A DNA stretch of 64,000 bases. Source: Bacteroidales bacterium (GTDB lineage Bacteria; Bacteroidota; Bacteroidia; Bacteroidales; FEN-979). The stretch spans positions 57,515-121,514 of the forward strand of contig JALNWG010000008.1 in assembly GCA_023231005.1 (NCBI GenBank), given 5' to 3'. Under the pieces are notes generated by a model that did no database searches, had not been told where the DNA came from, and was given only the letters and a program-made list of their open reading frames with translations. A program made the translations under genes and the position numbers. Positions within the stretch are counted from its first letter, which is position 1; each line of letters starts with the position of its first letter. Of the stretch, positions 43,531-52,923 are shown in pieces.

Positions 43531-44746
43531 GGAATTCCATTGGCTATCGATAGAACCTTATGTTCATGGTGTTGTAAAAACCAACCGGGCACTCCTATAC
43601 AATACACTCAACAAAAAATATCTGATCATCCACGATCAACCTGATATTACTACGCTTATTTCCAAACTATTGGACACAAACAACGGCCGTGTAATCAAAT
43701 TATCTTCCAGCCTGCTTCAAAAAACTACCATTAAAGAGTTTATTGAATCTTTCCGTAAAAAATACATGGGTGATTTGTATTCATCAGAATGGTCATCGGG
43801 CAAACCATTTATCTTTGCCCCCAATCCAATTATCAAAGAAAGCACTTTTCAACTTCAGGATTTTCTTCATGAAGTGACCATTCACCTCGACAGTGGCCCA
43901 AATCCAAAAATGAAACCTTGGAAAAATGCTTATTATCAATTTCCCTTCCCTCAAATTGACGATACGAAAAAAAAAGAGATGGATTTTAAATTATTGGAAT
44001 CTCTCATTGTCCAGCTATCTCCTTTGCCTATTGCAACAATCCATTTGGTTGGAAACGAGGTATTCAATTACAGTTTCTGGATCCCTTTAATGGAAATGAT
44101 CAAGAACAAACAATTCAGGTTAAAAATACATTCCCCTCTTTCACATCTTGAAGACGAAAATTTGATCTACTCAGGGAAACACACCCAGGTTTCACTGCTC
44201 ATTACCCTTCCAATTAATATGATCGATTTGAGAAAAATAGAAGCGCTTGCACAAAATCAAGTAGATCAATCGGAAATAGAATTCAATTTTGTTGTTCAAA
44301 CACCGGAAGAAGTAGCGGCGGTTTCTGAAATAATGAAAACGTTTAAACTGAAGAACTCATTTTTCAAGCCCTATTTTAATGGTTCAAACCTGGATTTTTT
44401 CGAGTCAATGGTTTTCATGAACCCAACCGATATTCTGAGTTCCAGGCCCGGTCAAAAACAAATACTGTCACGGTATCTGTTAAATGAAAATGATTTTGGT
44501 CGATTAACTGTTCTGCCAGACGGGGAATTATTTGCCAATGTAAATGATCCCCGGATAGGAATTCTCACGGATACCAACCTGGCCGATCTTGTAAAAAAAG
44601 AATGGAAAGAAGGATCTTCCTGGCGAAGAATAAGAATAAACCAATCTCCCTGCAACCATTGCATTTATCAATTTCTCTGCCCTCCAGTGAGCAATTATGA
44701 ATTGTATTTGAAAAAGTTCAATTTCTGTCATACTGTTTTCGAATGA
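43520..44746 (+). CDS. Pseudo-radical-SAM partner protein, GG-Bacteroidales type
   Basis: 408 residues. No CxxxCxxC motif is present, yet the C-terminus keeps a SPASM-like cysteine set (NQSPCNHCIYQFLCPPVSNYE, then NFCHTVFE) and the middle reads like a TIM-barrel (ATIHLVGNEV). This fits the pseudo-rSAM family of GG-Bacteroidales systems (TIGR04150 as I recall). I infer a non-catalytic scaffold or leader-binding partner of the maturase. It is translationally coupled on both sides: 11-bp overlap before, 4-bp overlap after. Confidence 0.85.
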   Translation: MKNKEFHWLSIEPYVHGVVKTNRALLYNTLNKKYLIIHDQPDITTLISKLLDTNNGRVIKLSSSLLQKTTIKEFIESFRKKYMGDLYSSEWSSGKPFIFAPNPIIKESTFQLQDFLHEVTIHLDSGPNPKMKPWKNAYYQFPFPQIDDTKKKEMDFKLLESLIVQLSPLPIATIHLVGNEVFNYSFWIPLMEMIKNKQFRLKIHSPLSHLEDENLIYSGKHTQVSLLITLPINMIDLRKIEALAQNQVDQSEIEFNFVVQTPEEVAAVSEIMKTFKLKNSFFKPYFNGSNLDFFESMVFMNPTDILSSRPGQKQILSRYLLNENDFGRLTVLPDGELFANVNDPRIGILTDTNLADLVKKEWKEGSSWRRIRINQSPCNHCIYQFLCPPVSNYELYLKKFNFCHTVFE

Positions 44747-47136
44747 TACCTCCTGGAACACTTTTCAATTTAAAAATCACCGGGCGAATTCTTTCCAAAG
44801 GAAAAACTTATACTTTAATCAACCTGACTGGATTGGTGATGGGGTTGACTGCAGCCTTCATACTGGTTGTATTTGCAATCAATGAGCTGAGTTACAACCG
44901 AAGCTTTCACAATTCCAACCAGATGTATCGTGTGATTGTACATGATTCTCATGGAATCAAATCAGGTATCACTCCATTTTTGCTGAAAGATTTTTTTCAG
45001 ACGACATTCCCGGAAATTAAACAAACATCAAGGATCATCAGAAGTGATTATTTTACAAGTAATATCAAAGTAAAAAAAGGCCCTATTTTAGTTTCTGTTA
45101 CAGATTTTTATTGTGTTGACCCTGCTTTTATCGATATTTTTTTACTTGCAGTCACTCCTGAAAGAAATACCAGGATGCTTGACAGTTCAAATTCAATTTT
45201 GATTTCAGAACACTTTTGTAAACGGATATTCGGGAAAAAAGATCCAACCGGAAAATTGCTCGAGTGTAAAATAGACGGGCAAGTTTACCAGATGATGGTT
45301 CAGGGCGTATTCAAAGATTTTACCTGGAATTCCTCCTTTAAACCAGAAATACTAGCCACTATTGCCCTGTACAAGGAAAGGCTTAGTGTACTTATTCAGG
45401 ACTCCGAAAAGGAACTTTCATCGGGCAAAGATTATTCTTCAGGTTTGTTTCTTTTGGTTAATAAGAATGTAGAAATTGCATCCTTAACAAAACGGCTTCC
45501 AATCGCATTAAAAAAATCTATATTCCGGAAAAATGGTCTTGATGTCAGTCTTCAGAAATTTACCAATTCTTACTTTGATTCCGGAGACGTTCAAAATGAT
45601 TATATCATCAAGGGAAATAAAACCGACCTTTTAATATACATATCCCTGGCCGTATTTATTTTAATGTTGGCCGGCATTAATTATTCAATGCTAAACACGG
45701 CACGGTCTGCCTTGCGTTTTAAAGAAATCGGAATCCGCAAAGTATTAGGTGCCAGCAAAGTAAATCTTCGATCGCAGATAATTACAGAATCTTTTGCACT
45801 AACCTTGCTTGCTTTGCCCCTCACCTTTCTTGTTCTGGGACTAATAAATCCGGTATTGAGTACCTTTTATGGGGCAGAAATCCAAATTCATTTCAATACC
45901 TTATGGATATCGGTTGTTTTGTTTACCATAATCATCTTGCTGATTGCGTTTTTATCCGGATTTTACATTGCGCTCTATCTCTCATCCCTCAACTTGCTCA
46001 CGGCTTTAAAATCTAATTATTACCTATACAAAAAAATGACCCTTGGAAAGTTTCTGATTGTTTTTCAGCTTTTTATTACCATTTCGCTTTTCATCGGATT
46101 GATTGTTATCTTATTGCAGCTTAATTTTCTCTATAACAGGAATATGGGAATTCAAAAAGAGAATCTGATGATAGTGAACCTGCAACCCGAAGAATTTGTC
46201 CAATCAAATGTATTGGAGAAGCAATTAAGCGATTGCCCGGAAATACTCAATTCATCACAGGTTTCCATTGCCATTCCAACTTTTGATAAAACAAGTAATG
46301 ATATCAAAGTACAGGGACAGGAAGAGAAGGTTCCCTTCGAAATCTTCAAAGCAACACCTACCTTTTGTAAAACAATGGGAATAGAAATTGTCAGGGGGAG
46401 AAATTTTCAGTTGGCTGATACGAACGCTCAAGTTCCACCAATTATCATAAATGAAGAGGCTGCACAAACTCTTCAATTCAGGGATCCGCTTAATAAAAAA
46501 ATCGGTCCCTATATCATAATCGGAGTCACGAAGAATTTCAGCATCCGGACAATGCATCTTAAGGTAAGTCCGACCATTGTGGTTTTCGATAAAGAACCCG
46601 GTCAAACCATGATCATTCGTTACAAGGCGGGGCGGGAGCAACAATTATTGAAAGCGGTTAGGAATAAATGGAGTTTATTAGCGCCAAACCTACCTTTGGA
46701 ATATAAATTTTTCGATAATGAGTTGAATCAATTGTACGGTAAGGAAAAAAAGTTTGGGTTTACTATAGGATTGTTCACCGGGATTGCTTTTAGTGTCACC
46801 GGGATGGGATTATTTGGGTTAGCCATGCTGATGGCAGAAAGGAGAAGAAAAGAGATATCAGTCCGAAAAATTTTCGGAGCCACCCGGTCGCATATTATCT
46901 TGATTCTTCAAAAAGAATTTCTGATTGATTTTCTAATTGCTGCAGCATTATCTGTCCCTGTTTCATGGTACTGTTCATCTTTGTGGTTAAATGGATTTTA
47001 TTACCATATTTCTTTGAATTGGTGGATTTTTCTTGGGGCCATCCTTACGGTAGGATTTTTCGTGTCATTGATTTTATTTTGGAAATCACGTCGGGTTCTC
47101 AATGAAAATCCATCCAATACATTAAAATACGAATAA
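44743..47136 (+). CDS. FtsX/MacB-type ABC transporter permease
   Basis: 797 residues in the tandem layout common in Bacteroidota: an N-terminal helix (TLINLTGLVMGLTAAFILVVF), a periplasmic MacB-like domain, three helices (FLIYISLAVFILMLAG onwards) with FKEIGIRKVLGASK, a second periplasmic domain after another helix near 430, and a last FtsX block with RRKEISVRKIFGATR. The ATPase encoded at 49344 is its likely partner. In a peptide locus it probably confers self-protection or extrusion from the envelope rather than division. It overlaps the C39 exporter gene by one base (TAATG). Confidence 0.86.
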   Translation: MIPPGTLFNLKITGRILSKGKTYTLINLTGLVMGLTAAFILVVFAINELSYNRSFHNSNQMYRVIVHDSHGIKSGITPFLLKDFFQTTFPEIKQTSRIIRSDYFTSNIKVKKGPILVSVTDFYCVDPAFIDIFLLAVTPERNTRMLDSSNSILISEHFCKRIFGKKDPTGKLLECKIDGQVYQMMVQGVFKDFTWNSSFKPEILATIALYKERLSVLIQDSEKELSSGKDYSSGLFLLVNKNVEIASLTKRLPIALKKSIFRKNGLDVSLQKFTNSYFDSGDVQNDYIIKGNKTDLLIYISLAVFILMLAGINYSMLNTARSALRFKEIGIRKVLGASKVNLRSQIITESFALTLLALPLTFLVLGLINPVLSTFYGAEIQIHFNTLWISVVLFTIIILLIAFLSGFYIALYLSSLNLLTALKSNYYLYKKMTLGKFLIVFQLFITISLFIGLIVILLQLNFLYNRNMGIQKENLMIVNLQPEEFVQSNVLEKQLSDCPEILNSSQVSIAIPTFDKTSNDIKVQGQEEKVPFEIFKATPTFCKTMGIEIVRGRNFQLADTNAQVPPIIINEEAAQTLQFRDPLNKKIGPYIIIGVTKNFSIRTMHLKVSPTIVVFDKEPGQTMIIRYKAGREQQLLKAVRNKWSLLAPNLPLEYKFFDNELNQLYGKEKKFGFTIGLFTGIAFSVTGMGLFGLAMLMAERRRKEISVRKIFGATRSHIILILQKEFLIDFLIAAALSVPVSWYCSSLWLNGFYYHISLNWWIFLGAILTVGFFVSLILFWKSRRVLNENPSNTLKYE

Positions 47137-49328
47137 TGAGTTTTATTTTTTACAACCAGCATGATTCCAGCGATTGTGGGCCTGCCTGTTTGCAAATGAT
47201 TGCCCGCTTTTATGGAAAAAAATTCCGGTTGACCCGTTTGCGTGAGTTGTGTTTTCTTACACGCGATGGTGTTTCCATGTTGGGCATTAGTGATGCTGCC
47301 GAATCTATTGGATTCCGCTCAATGGGGGCTAAACTCACTTTTTCACAATTGAGGGACGATGCCCCTCTCCCATGTATCGTTCATTGGAAACAACGCCATT
47401 TTATTGTTGTTTATGACATCCAAAAAAAACACGGGAAGGAGATTGTTTATATTGCCGATCCTGCCCATGGAAAAATAAAACTCACAAAAGAGAACTTTGT
47501 GAAAGGCTGGATGGAGGGTTGCGAAAGTACAAACCAGGGGGTTTGTCTTCTCCTTGAACCAACAGAAAAATTACAGCAGCAAAAAGAGGAAGGCCAAACC
47601 GGGTCAAAATGGGATTTTATTCTTCCTTACCTGAAACCAAGGCAAAAAACGATGATCTACCTTTTCTTTATGATGATCGTCGGAAGCGTGATTCAACTGA
47701 TTTTTCCCTTTTTAACACAAGCCATTGTGGACAAAGGGATCCGGAATCGAGACATGGGTTTCATCACATTGGTCCTTTTGGGACAACTTGCATTGTTTCT
47801 TGGACTCACGGTCGTAGAATACGTCCGTGGATGGATATTACTTCATGTAAGTACCCGGATCAACATTTCCATGATATCCGGGTTTTTAAATAAAATCATG
47901 AAACTCCCCCTGGGGTTTTTCGATACAAAAATGGTAGGGGATTTGATGCAAAGGATCAATGATCATCAAAGGGTGCAGTCGTTCATGACAGTAAGTTCAT
48001 TGAACATCATTTTTTCTTCGGTGACTTTTTTATTATTTGGCATCGTTTTGCTTTTCTACAATATCCTTATTTTTTGTGTATTCCTTTTAGGCAGCATGCT
48101 GTATGCGTTATGGGTATATTTATTCATGAAGAAACGTAAAGAGTTGGATTATCTAAGGTTTTCGAGAATGGCAGAAAATCAGAATACGCTTTTCCAGCTT
48201 ATTCAGGGAATGTCGGAAATAAAATTGTACAATGCCGAAAAACAAAAAAGAAACAAGTGGGAAAATATCCAGGAAAAGCTATATCAATTAAGCATAAAAA
48301 GCCTAAAACTTAGTCAATATCAAAGTGTTGGTGCACTTTTCTTCGTCCGCACCAAAGATATTCTGATCACCTTCCTAACGGCTTCATTAGTTATCAAAGG
48401 AGAATTAACCCTTGGGATGATGCTGGCCATTCAGTTTATTCTTGGACAACTTAATAACCCGGTTGAGCAAATGGTCGGTTTTATACGGGAGGCCCAGGAT
48501 GCCTTTATCAGCATGGAAAGGCTGGAAGAGATCAACAGTCAAAAAGAGGAGGAAGACCCCAATGCTCCTGGTTTAAAAAAATTGCCAGAATCAAAAAACC
48601 TGTCCATCCAATCTATTTCATATCAATATGAAGGCCCCTATTCGCCATGTGTTCTCCAGAACCTTTCGCTTCATATTCCGGCTCAGAAAGTTACAGCAAT
48701 CGTAGGGTCAAGCGGAAGCGGAAAAACCACCCTTATAAAGCTCCTTTTGGGATTCTATAAACCAACGAAAGGCACAATATTGGTTGGGGATACCATGCTC
48801 AACGACATTTCCTGTAGTTTTTGGAGAAGTCAATGTGGATCTGTGATGCAGGATGGGTATATTTTTTCCGATACCATCGCAAATAACATATCAATCGGGG
48901 ATGATGTTCCAGATGAAGACAGAATGAACCGGGCCTTATTAATTGCAAACCTGAAGGATTTCATTTTAACACTTCCATTAGGGACCCGAACCATGATCGG
49001 ACAAGATGGTTCGGGCCTCAGTGAAGGTCAAAAACAACGAATTCTGATTGCAAGGGCAGTATACAGGAATCCCGAGTTCCTCTTTTTCGATGAAGCAACA
49101 AATGCTTTAGATGCAGGAAATGAAAGGAAAATCATGGACAATCTTCAGGAATTTTTCAAAGGAAAGACTGTTGTGATTGTTGCACATCGGTTAAGCACAG
49201 TCCGGCATGCCAACCAAATCGTTGTACTGGAAAAAGGCAGGATTGCAGAACAAGGAACGCATGCTGAACTTACTGTTATGAAAGGAGTTTATTACGAATT
49301 GGTAAGGGACCAACTTGAGTTGGGATAG
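47136..49328 (+). CDS. Peptidase-containing ABC exporter (C39 bacteriocin type)
   Basis: 730 residues, half-transporter. The N-terminal C39 peptidase has Gln8, Cys14 (SSDCGPACLQM), His88 (HWKQRHFIVVYD) and Asp108 (IADPAHG), a complete catalytic set. Six transmembrane helices span about 165-440. The ATPase has Walker A GSSGSGKTT, signature LSEGQKQR and Walker B LFFDEATNAL. It should cut the precursor after Gly25 and export the core. No HlyD-type adaptor gene is in the locus. A 15-bp gap leads to the ATPase gene. Confidence 0.94.
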   Translation: MSFIFYNQHDSSDCGPACLQMIARFYGKKFRLTRLRELCFLTRDGVSMLGISDAAESIGFRSMGAKLTFSQLRDDAPLPCIVHWKQRHFIVVYDIQKKHGKEIVYIADPAHGKIKLTKENFVKGWMEGCESTNQGVCLLLEPTEKLQQQKEEGQTGSKWDFILPYLKPRQKTMIYLFFMMIVGSVIQLIFPFLTQAIVDKGIRNRDMGFITLVLLGQLALFLGLTVVEYVRGWILLHVSTRINISMISGFLNKIMKLPLGFFDTKMVGDLMQRINDHQRVQSFMTVSSLNIIFSSVTFLLFGIVLLFYNILIFCVFLLGSMLYALWVYLFMKKRKELDYLRFSRMAENQNTLFQLIQGMSEIKLYNAEKQKRNKWENIQEKLYQLSIKSLKLSQYQSVGALFFVRTKDILITFLTASLVIKGELTLGMMLAIQFILGQLNNPVEQMVGFIREAQDAFISMERLEEINSQKEEEDPNAPGLKKLPESKNLSIQSISYQYEGPYSPCVLQNLSLHIPAQKVTAIVGSSGSGKTTLIKLLLGFYKPTKGTILVGDTMLNDISCSFWRSQCGSVMQDGYIFSDTIANNISIGDDVPDEDRMNRALLIANLKDFILTLPLGTRTMIGQDGSGLSEGQKQRILIARAVYRNPEFLFFDEATNALDAGNERKIMDNLQEFFKGKTVVIVAHRLSTVRHANQIVVLEKGRIAEQGTHAELTVMKGVYYELVRDQLELG

Positions 49329-49343
49329 AAACAATAATATGTT

Positions 49344-50015
49344 ATGCTGAAAACAGAATCACTTTCAAAAGTTTTTATGGCAGAGGATATGGAAACCCTG
49401 GCATTGAACAAAGTAGATTTTACAGTCAATGAAGGCGAATTCGTTGCCATTATGGGCCCTTCGGGATGTGGAAAATCAACTTTATTGAATATTCTCGGAT
49501 TATTGGATACACCAACTCAGGGAAATTACTATTTCCAGTCAGAAAATATGGCTGGCTATTCTGAAAACCACAGGGCCAGGATTCGAAAAAACAAAATAGG
49601 CTTTATATTTCAGAATTTCAATCTGATTGATGAATTAACCATTTTCGAAAACATTGAACTTCCGTTGGTTTATAATGGAATTGAATCTCGGGAACGAAAA
49701 GTAAGAGTTCAGGAGGAATTGGATAAAATGGGAATTCTCCATCGCAAAAACCATTTCCCCATTCAGCTTTCCGGAGGTCAACAACAGCGGGTAGCCATCG
49801 CCCGGGCTCTAATAACAAATCCCCAACTCATCTTAGCTGACGAACCTACCGGGAACCTCGATTCTGCAAAAGGAGAGGAAATCATGGAAATGTTGACCAC
49901 GCTGAACAATGGTGGAACTACCATCGTAATGGTAACCCATTCCAAACGCGATGCTGAATATAGCAGCAGAATTGTAAATCTGTTCGATGGTAAAATTGTA
50001 AGTGAAAGAAGATAG
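49344..50015 (+). CDS. LolD/MacB-type ABC transporter ATPase
   Basis: 223 residues: Walker A GPSGCGKST (about residue 39), Q-loop FIFQNFNLIDELT, signature LSGGQQQR, Walker B LILADEPTGNLDS and H-loop MVTHSKRDA. The length and the absence of other domains match free-standing ATPases that pair with FtsX/MacB permeases, here the 797-residue permease two genes upstream. It ends the operon; the sensor-kinase gene converges three bases after its stop, with no terminator visible between. Confidence 0.92.
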   Translation: MLKTESLSKVFMAEDMETLALNKVDFTVNEGEFVAIMGPSGCGKSTLLNILGLLDTPTQGNYYFQSENMAGYSENHRARIRKNKIGFIFQNFNLIDELTIFENIELPLVYNGIESRERKVRVQEELDKMGILHRKNHFPIQLSGGQQQRVAIARALITNPQLILADEPTGNLDSAKGEEIMEMLTTLNNGGTTIVMVTHSKRDAEYSSRIVNLFDGKIVSERR

Positions 50016-50018
50016 TGG

Positions 50019-51371
50019 CTACAATTTGATCGTAAAAATTGTTTTCTCGCCAGGTACCGAAATGAAATCCAGTGTTCCGCCATGCATTCGGATGATCTGA
50101 CGCGATAAACTGAGTCCAATTCCCGACCCTTTTTCTTTCGTTGTAAAAAATGGAACAAAAATATTTTCCATGACCACATCTGGTATTCCTTTTCCATTAT
50201 CCTCCACCTGAATATAGGTGTGCTCCAGGGTTGTGTGGGCAGAAAGTGTGACTTTGGAATTCGGTTTTTCCTGACAGGCTTCGAGTGCATTTTTGACCAG
50301 GTTTATCAGTACCTGTTCCAATAATTTCTGATCAGCCTGAACCAGTAAAGAAGGTTGGCATGAAATCACTATTTCTACCTGCTTTTGCTCAAGAAATTCG
50401 TCGAACAACATTTTCGTTTCCAGTAATAGTTTTCTGACATTTACCACCTGAAACTGTGGCTTGGGCAATTTATTTACATCCCTGAAATTCCTTACAAAAT
50501 CCACCAGACCTTTCCCACGTCCTTCAATAATATCCAATCCACGCACTGTTTTATCAATAACTGCAGGAGTTAACTCCTTTGGATCGACTATCTGGCCTGT
50601 TTCACGATCTTTAAAAATTCGAGAAATGGTATTAACCAAGGAAATAATCGGAGTAATCGAGTTCATTATTTCATGTGTCAGAACACGAATCAGCTTTTGC
50701 CAGGAATCCATCTCTTTCTGATCCAATTCAGCTTTGATATTTTGTAAGGATACAAGATGCAGTAACTTGTCTCCTACCTTAAACTCTCTTTTTTTAACAG
50801 ATAAAGGAATCAATTCTCCTTGAATCACAACAGAAATCAAATCGCTTCTTTCGGGTTCAAGAGTCTTTAGAAATTCACTTAATCCATCTTTGTAATCATC
50901 CAATTTTGTTAGGTTTCTGACGACATAACAATTAAAGATTTTTCGAAATTCGTCATTGATAAATTCCACAGTTCCATTTTGCGTAAAAGAAATCAATCCA
51001 ACATTGGTTTGGTCTACAATGGTTTTAAAATAGGTATTTCTGATTTCATTCTCAACTCTGATCTTTTCAAGCCGGTCATTGATTCTGGTAAAATATTCCT
51101 GTAATTTATCAAATTCACTTCCGGATTTTAAAGAATGTTTTAAGGAAGTAACATCTCCGCTTAGGTAAGCAAGAAAAAAAAGCTCCAGTTTCTGATTTAT
51201 TTTATTGAGATAGCGGATCAAGGAAACGACTTGAAAAAGAAAGAGGAGCCCCGTAAGAATAATTAGAGAAACATTTGGAAAGAAAAAGATAATCCAGAAT
51301 AGCAGGAGCGCATTGAGTGCAAGGAGAATTACCCTGATAATAATTCTACGGTAATAAATTTTACAAATCAT
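50019..51371 (-). CDS. NtrY-like sensor histidine kinase
   Basis: 450 residues. Two N-terminal membrane helices (about 10-30 and 34-52) with almost no periplasmic loop are followed by a HAMP-like linker, a PAS-like domain (FKTIVDQTNVGLISFTQNGTVEFIN), the phospho-acceptor His233 in VLTHEIMNSITP, and the ATPase domain (NLVKNALEAC, DNGKGIP, FFTTKEKGSGIGLSLS). The tiny extracytoplasmic part suggests a membrane-embedded or cytoplasmic signal. Its start overlaps the activator gene by 11 bp, so the two form one operon. Confidence 0.92.
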   Translation of the reverse strand: MICKIYYRRIIIRVILLALNALLLFWIIFFFPNVSLIILTGLLFLFQVVSLIRYLNKINQKLELFFLAYLSGDVTSLKHSLKSGSEFDKLQEYFTRINDRLEKIRVENEIRNTYFKTIVDQTNVGLISFTQNGTVEFINDEFRKIFNCYVVRNLTKLDDYKDGLSEFLKTLEPERSDLISVVIQGELIPLSVKKREFKVGDKLLHLVSLQNIKAELDQKEMDSWQKLIRVLTHEIMNSITPIISLVNTISRIFKDRETGQIVDPKELTPAVIDKTVRGLDIIEGRGKGLVDFVRNFRDVNKLPKPQFQVVNVRKLLLETKMLFDEFLEQKQVEIVISCQPSLLVQADQKLLEQVLINLVKNALEACQEKPNSKVTLSAHTTLEHTYIQVEDNGKGIPDVVMENIFVPFFTTKEKGSGIGLSLSRQIIRMHGGTLDFISVPGEKTIFTIKL

Positions 51372-52734
51372 ACTGCTTCATCTTGCGATACATCGTAGGT
51401 CTTGATATACCAAGTTCCTTAGCAGCATTTGATAAATTTCCCAAATTTCGCAAAAGTGCATTCCTGATTATGTTCTTTTCATATTCGTTGAAAGAAGCAG
51501 GGGCATCCTTAATATTCATTGAAGGAAATGGAATTTTTTTTAAGAATAAATCGTCGGGATGAACTGTTGTCCGGTCAGCAAGGATCACCGCTTTCTCGAT
51601 TGTATGCTCAAGTTCACGGATATTTCCGGGCCATTGATAATTTTTTAGTGAGAGGACGGCATCGCGATCAAAAAGCATCTGCCCCTTCCCATATTTTACA
51701 GAAAATTTGTCAAGAAAATAGCCAGCCATTAATTCGATATCATGCCCCCTTTCCCGTAAAGGAGGAAGGTCAATCTGAATGGTATTGATTCTAAATAGTA
51801 AATCCTGGCGAAACAACCCTTCCATGACCATTTTTTCAAGATTTTTATTGGTAGCACAAAGAAGCCTTACATCGATGGGAATTGATTTATTGGAGCCAAG
51901 CGGGATAACCTGTCGTTCCTGTAAAACATTAAGAATCTTTGTTTGCATATTCAAAGAAAGGTTCCCTATCTCATCCAGGAAAAGGGTACTTTGATTGGCG
52001 GTTTCAAATCTCCCGATGCGGTCTTTTTTTGCATCGGTAAAAGCTCCTTTTTTATGACCAAATAATTCACTTTCAAAAAGAGAAACCGGGATTGTAGACA
52101 TATCAACAGTTACCATTGGTTTTTTGGCTCTTGCTGAAAGTCTATGAATCTCTCTAGCAATCATTCCTTTCCCCGTACCATTTTCTCCTGTAATCAGAAT
52201 ATTTGCATCGGTTTGTGAGACTTTTTCTACAATATCAAGGACACGCCGTATGGCAGGACATTCGCCAATAAATTCATGAAATTGGTGCTCAAGATCAGCA
52301 TTTAATTGATCCTGATTCTCTCGGTTTTTTTGAAATTCGATAGTCGACTTACGTAACTTCAGCCCATTATTCAGAGTAGCCAGAAGTTTGTCATTGTCCC
52401 ACGGCTTCAAGATAAAATCAGTTGCTCCGTTTTTTATCGCTTTTACCGCCAGATCAATGTCTCCGTATGCCGTCATCATAATAACACAAAGGGTGGGATC
52501 GATTTTCAATATTTCAGCTAACCAGAATATTCCTTCATTTCCGGTATTGATACCTGCTGTAAAATTCATATCGAGAAGAACCAGATCGTATTGATCTCCC
52601 TGTAATGTAGATGGAATCAAATTGGGATTTGAGATGGAAGTAATCAGGGAAAATTCATTTTCAAGAAAAAATTGAAGAGCCTGAAGAATTTCAGGATTAT
52701 CCTCTACAATTAAAAGCTTACCATTTTTTTGCAT
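51361..52734 (-). CDS. Sigma-54-dependent response regulator, NtrC family
   Basis: 457 residues: receiver domain with Asp55 (LVLLDMNF), AAA+ domain with Walker A GENGTGKG (183-190) and a sigma-54 contact loop reading GAFTDA (230-235) instead of the common GAFTGA, Walker B TLFLDEIGNLS, and a C-terminal Fis-type helix-turn-helix (NAAKELGISRPTMYRKMKQYDL region). It activates sigma-54 promoters on phosphorylation. Two such promoters flank this locus, each with the same upstream palindrome. Its own -7 element overlaps the weaker copy of that operator, suggesting autoregulation. Confidence 0.93.
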   Translation of the reverse strand: MQKNGKLLIVEDNPEILQALQFFLENEFSLITSISNPNLIPSTLQGDQYDLVLLDMNFTAGINTGNEGIFWLAEILKIDPTLCVIMMTAYGDIDLAVKAIKNGATDFILKPWDNDKLLATLNNGLKLRKSTIEFQKNRENQDQLNADLEHQFHEFIGECPAIRRVLDIVEKVSQTDANILITGENGTGKGMIAREIHRLSARAKKPMVTVDMSTIPVSLFESELFGHKKGAFTDAKKDRIGRFETANQSTLFLDEIGNLSLNMQTKILNVLQERQVIPLGSNKSIPIDVRLLCATNKNLEKMVMEGLFRQDLLFRINTIQIDLPPLRERGHDIELMAGYFLDKFSVKYGKGQMLFDRDAVLSLKNYQWPGNIRELEHTIEKAVILADRTTVHPDDLFLKKIPFPSMNIKDAPASFNEYEKNIIRNALLRNLGNLSNAAKELGISRPTMYRKMKQYDL

Positions 52735-52775
52735 GCCAATTATTTATCTATATCTGATGAGGTAAAACGTGTAAA

Positions 52776-52783
52776 CAAATGTA
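52776..52783 (-). promoter_or_regulatory. -7 promoter element of the activator-kinase operon
   Basis: On the minus strand TACATTTG fits TAnnTTTG, 41 bases before the activator ATG. It overlaps the weaker operator (52780-52796), and the perfect palindrome (52802-52818) covers its -33 to -50 zone. Binding of the activator here would be expected to block this housekeeping promoter. Confidence 0.6.
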
Positions 52784-52818
52784 AAATTTATTTACACACG
52801 CTGTAACATTTTGTTACA
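52780..52818 (+). promoter_or_regulatory. Tandem activator binding sites at the divergent promoter
   Basis: Two 17-bp dyads of 6-5-6 layout: TGTAAAATTTATTTACA (52780-52796) and TGTAACATTTTGTTACA (52802-52818). Their centres are 22 bp apart, about two helical turns. The second is identical to the site before the peptide operon. Together they lie 63-100 bp upstream of the -24/-12 promoter at 52881. Confidence 0.82.
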
Positions 52819-52880
52819 CTTTTTACATAAATAATTATCAATAATTTAGTATGTCCCTGATAATGTGCATATTTAGTTTT

Positions 52881-52896
52881 TGGCTCAATTTTTGCA
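52881..52896 (+). promoter_or_regulatory. Sigma-54 promoter of the GIY-YIG-like gene
   Basis: TGGCTC-AATTT-TTGCA matches TGGCAC-N5-TTGCW at all but one position and keeps the essential GG and GC. The predicted start near 52907 gives a 17-base leader before ATG 52924. Confidence 0.83.
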
Positions 52897-52923
52897 TTTA
52901 AGAATGTACTATTCATACTAAAA

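Noticed and set aside
44743..50015. FtsE/FtsX cell-division pair
   Set aside because: The permease has the long MacB-like Bacteroidota layout and sits inside a peptide export operon, not with division genes.
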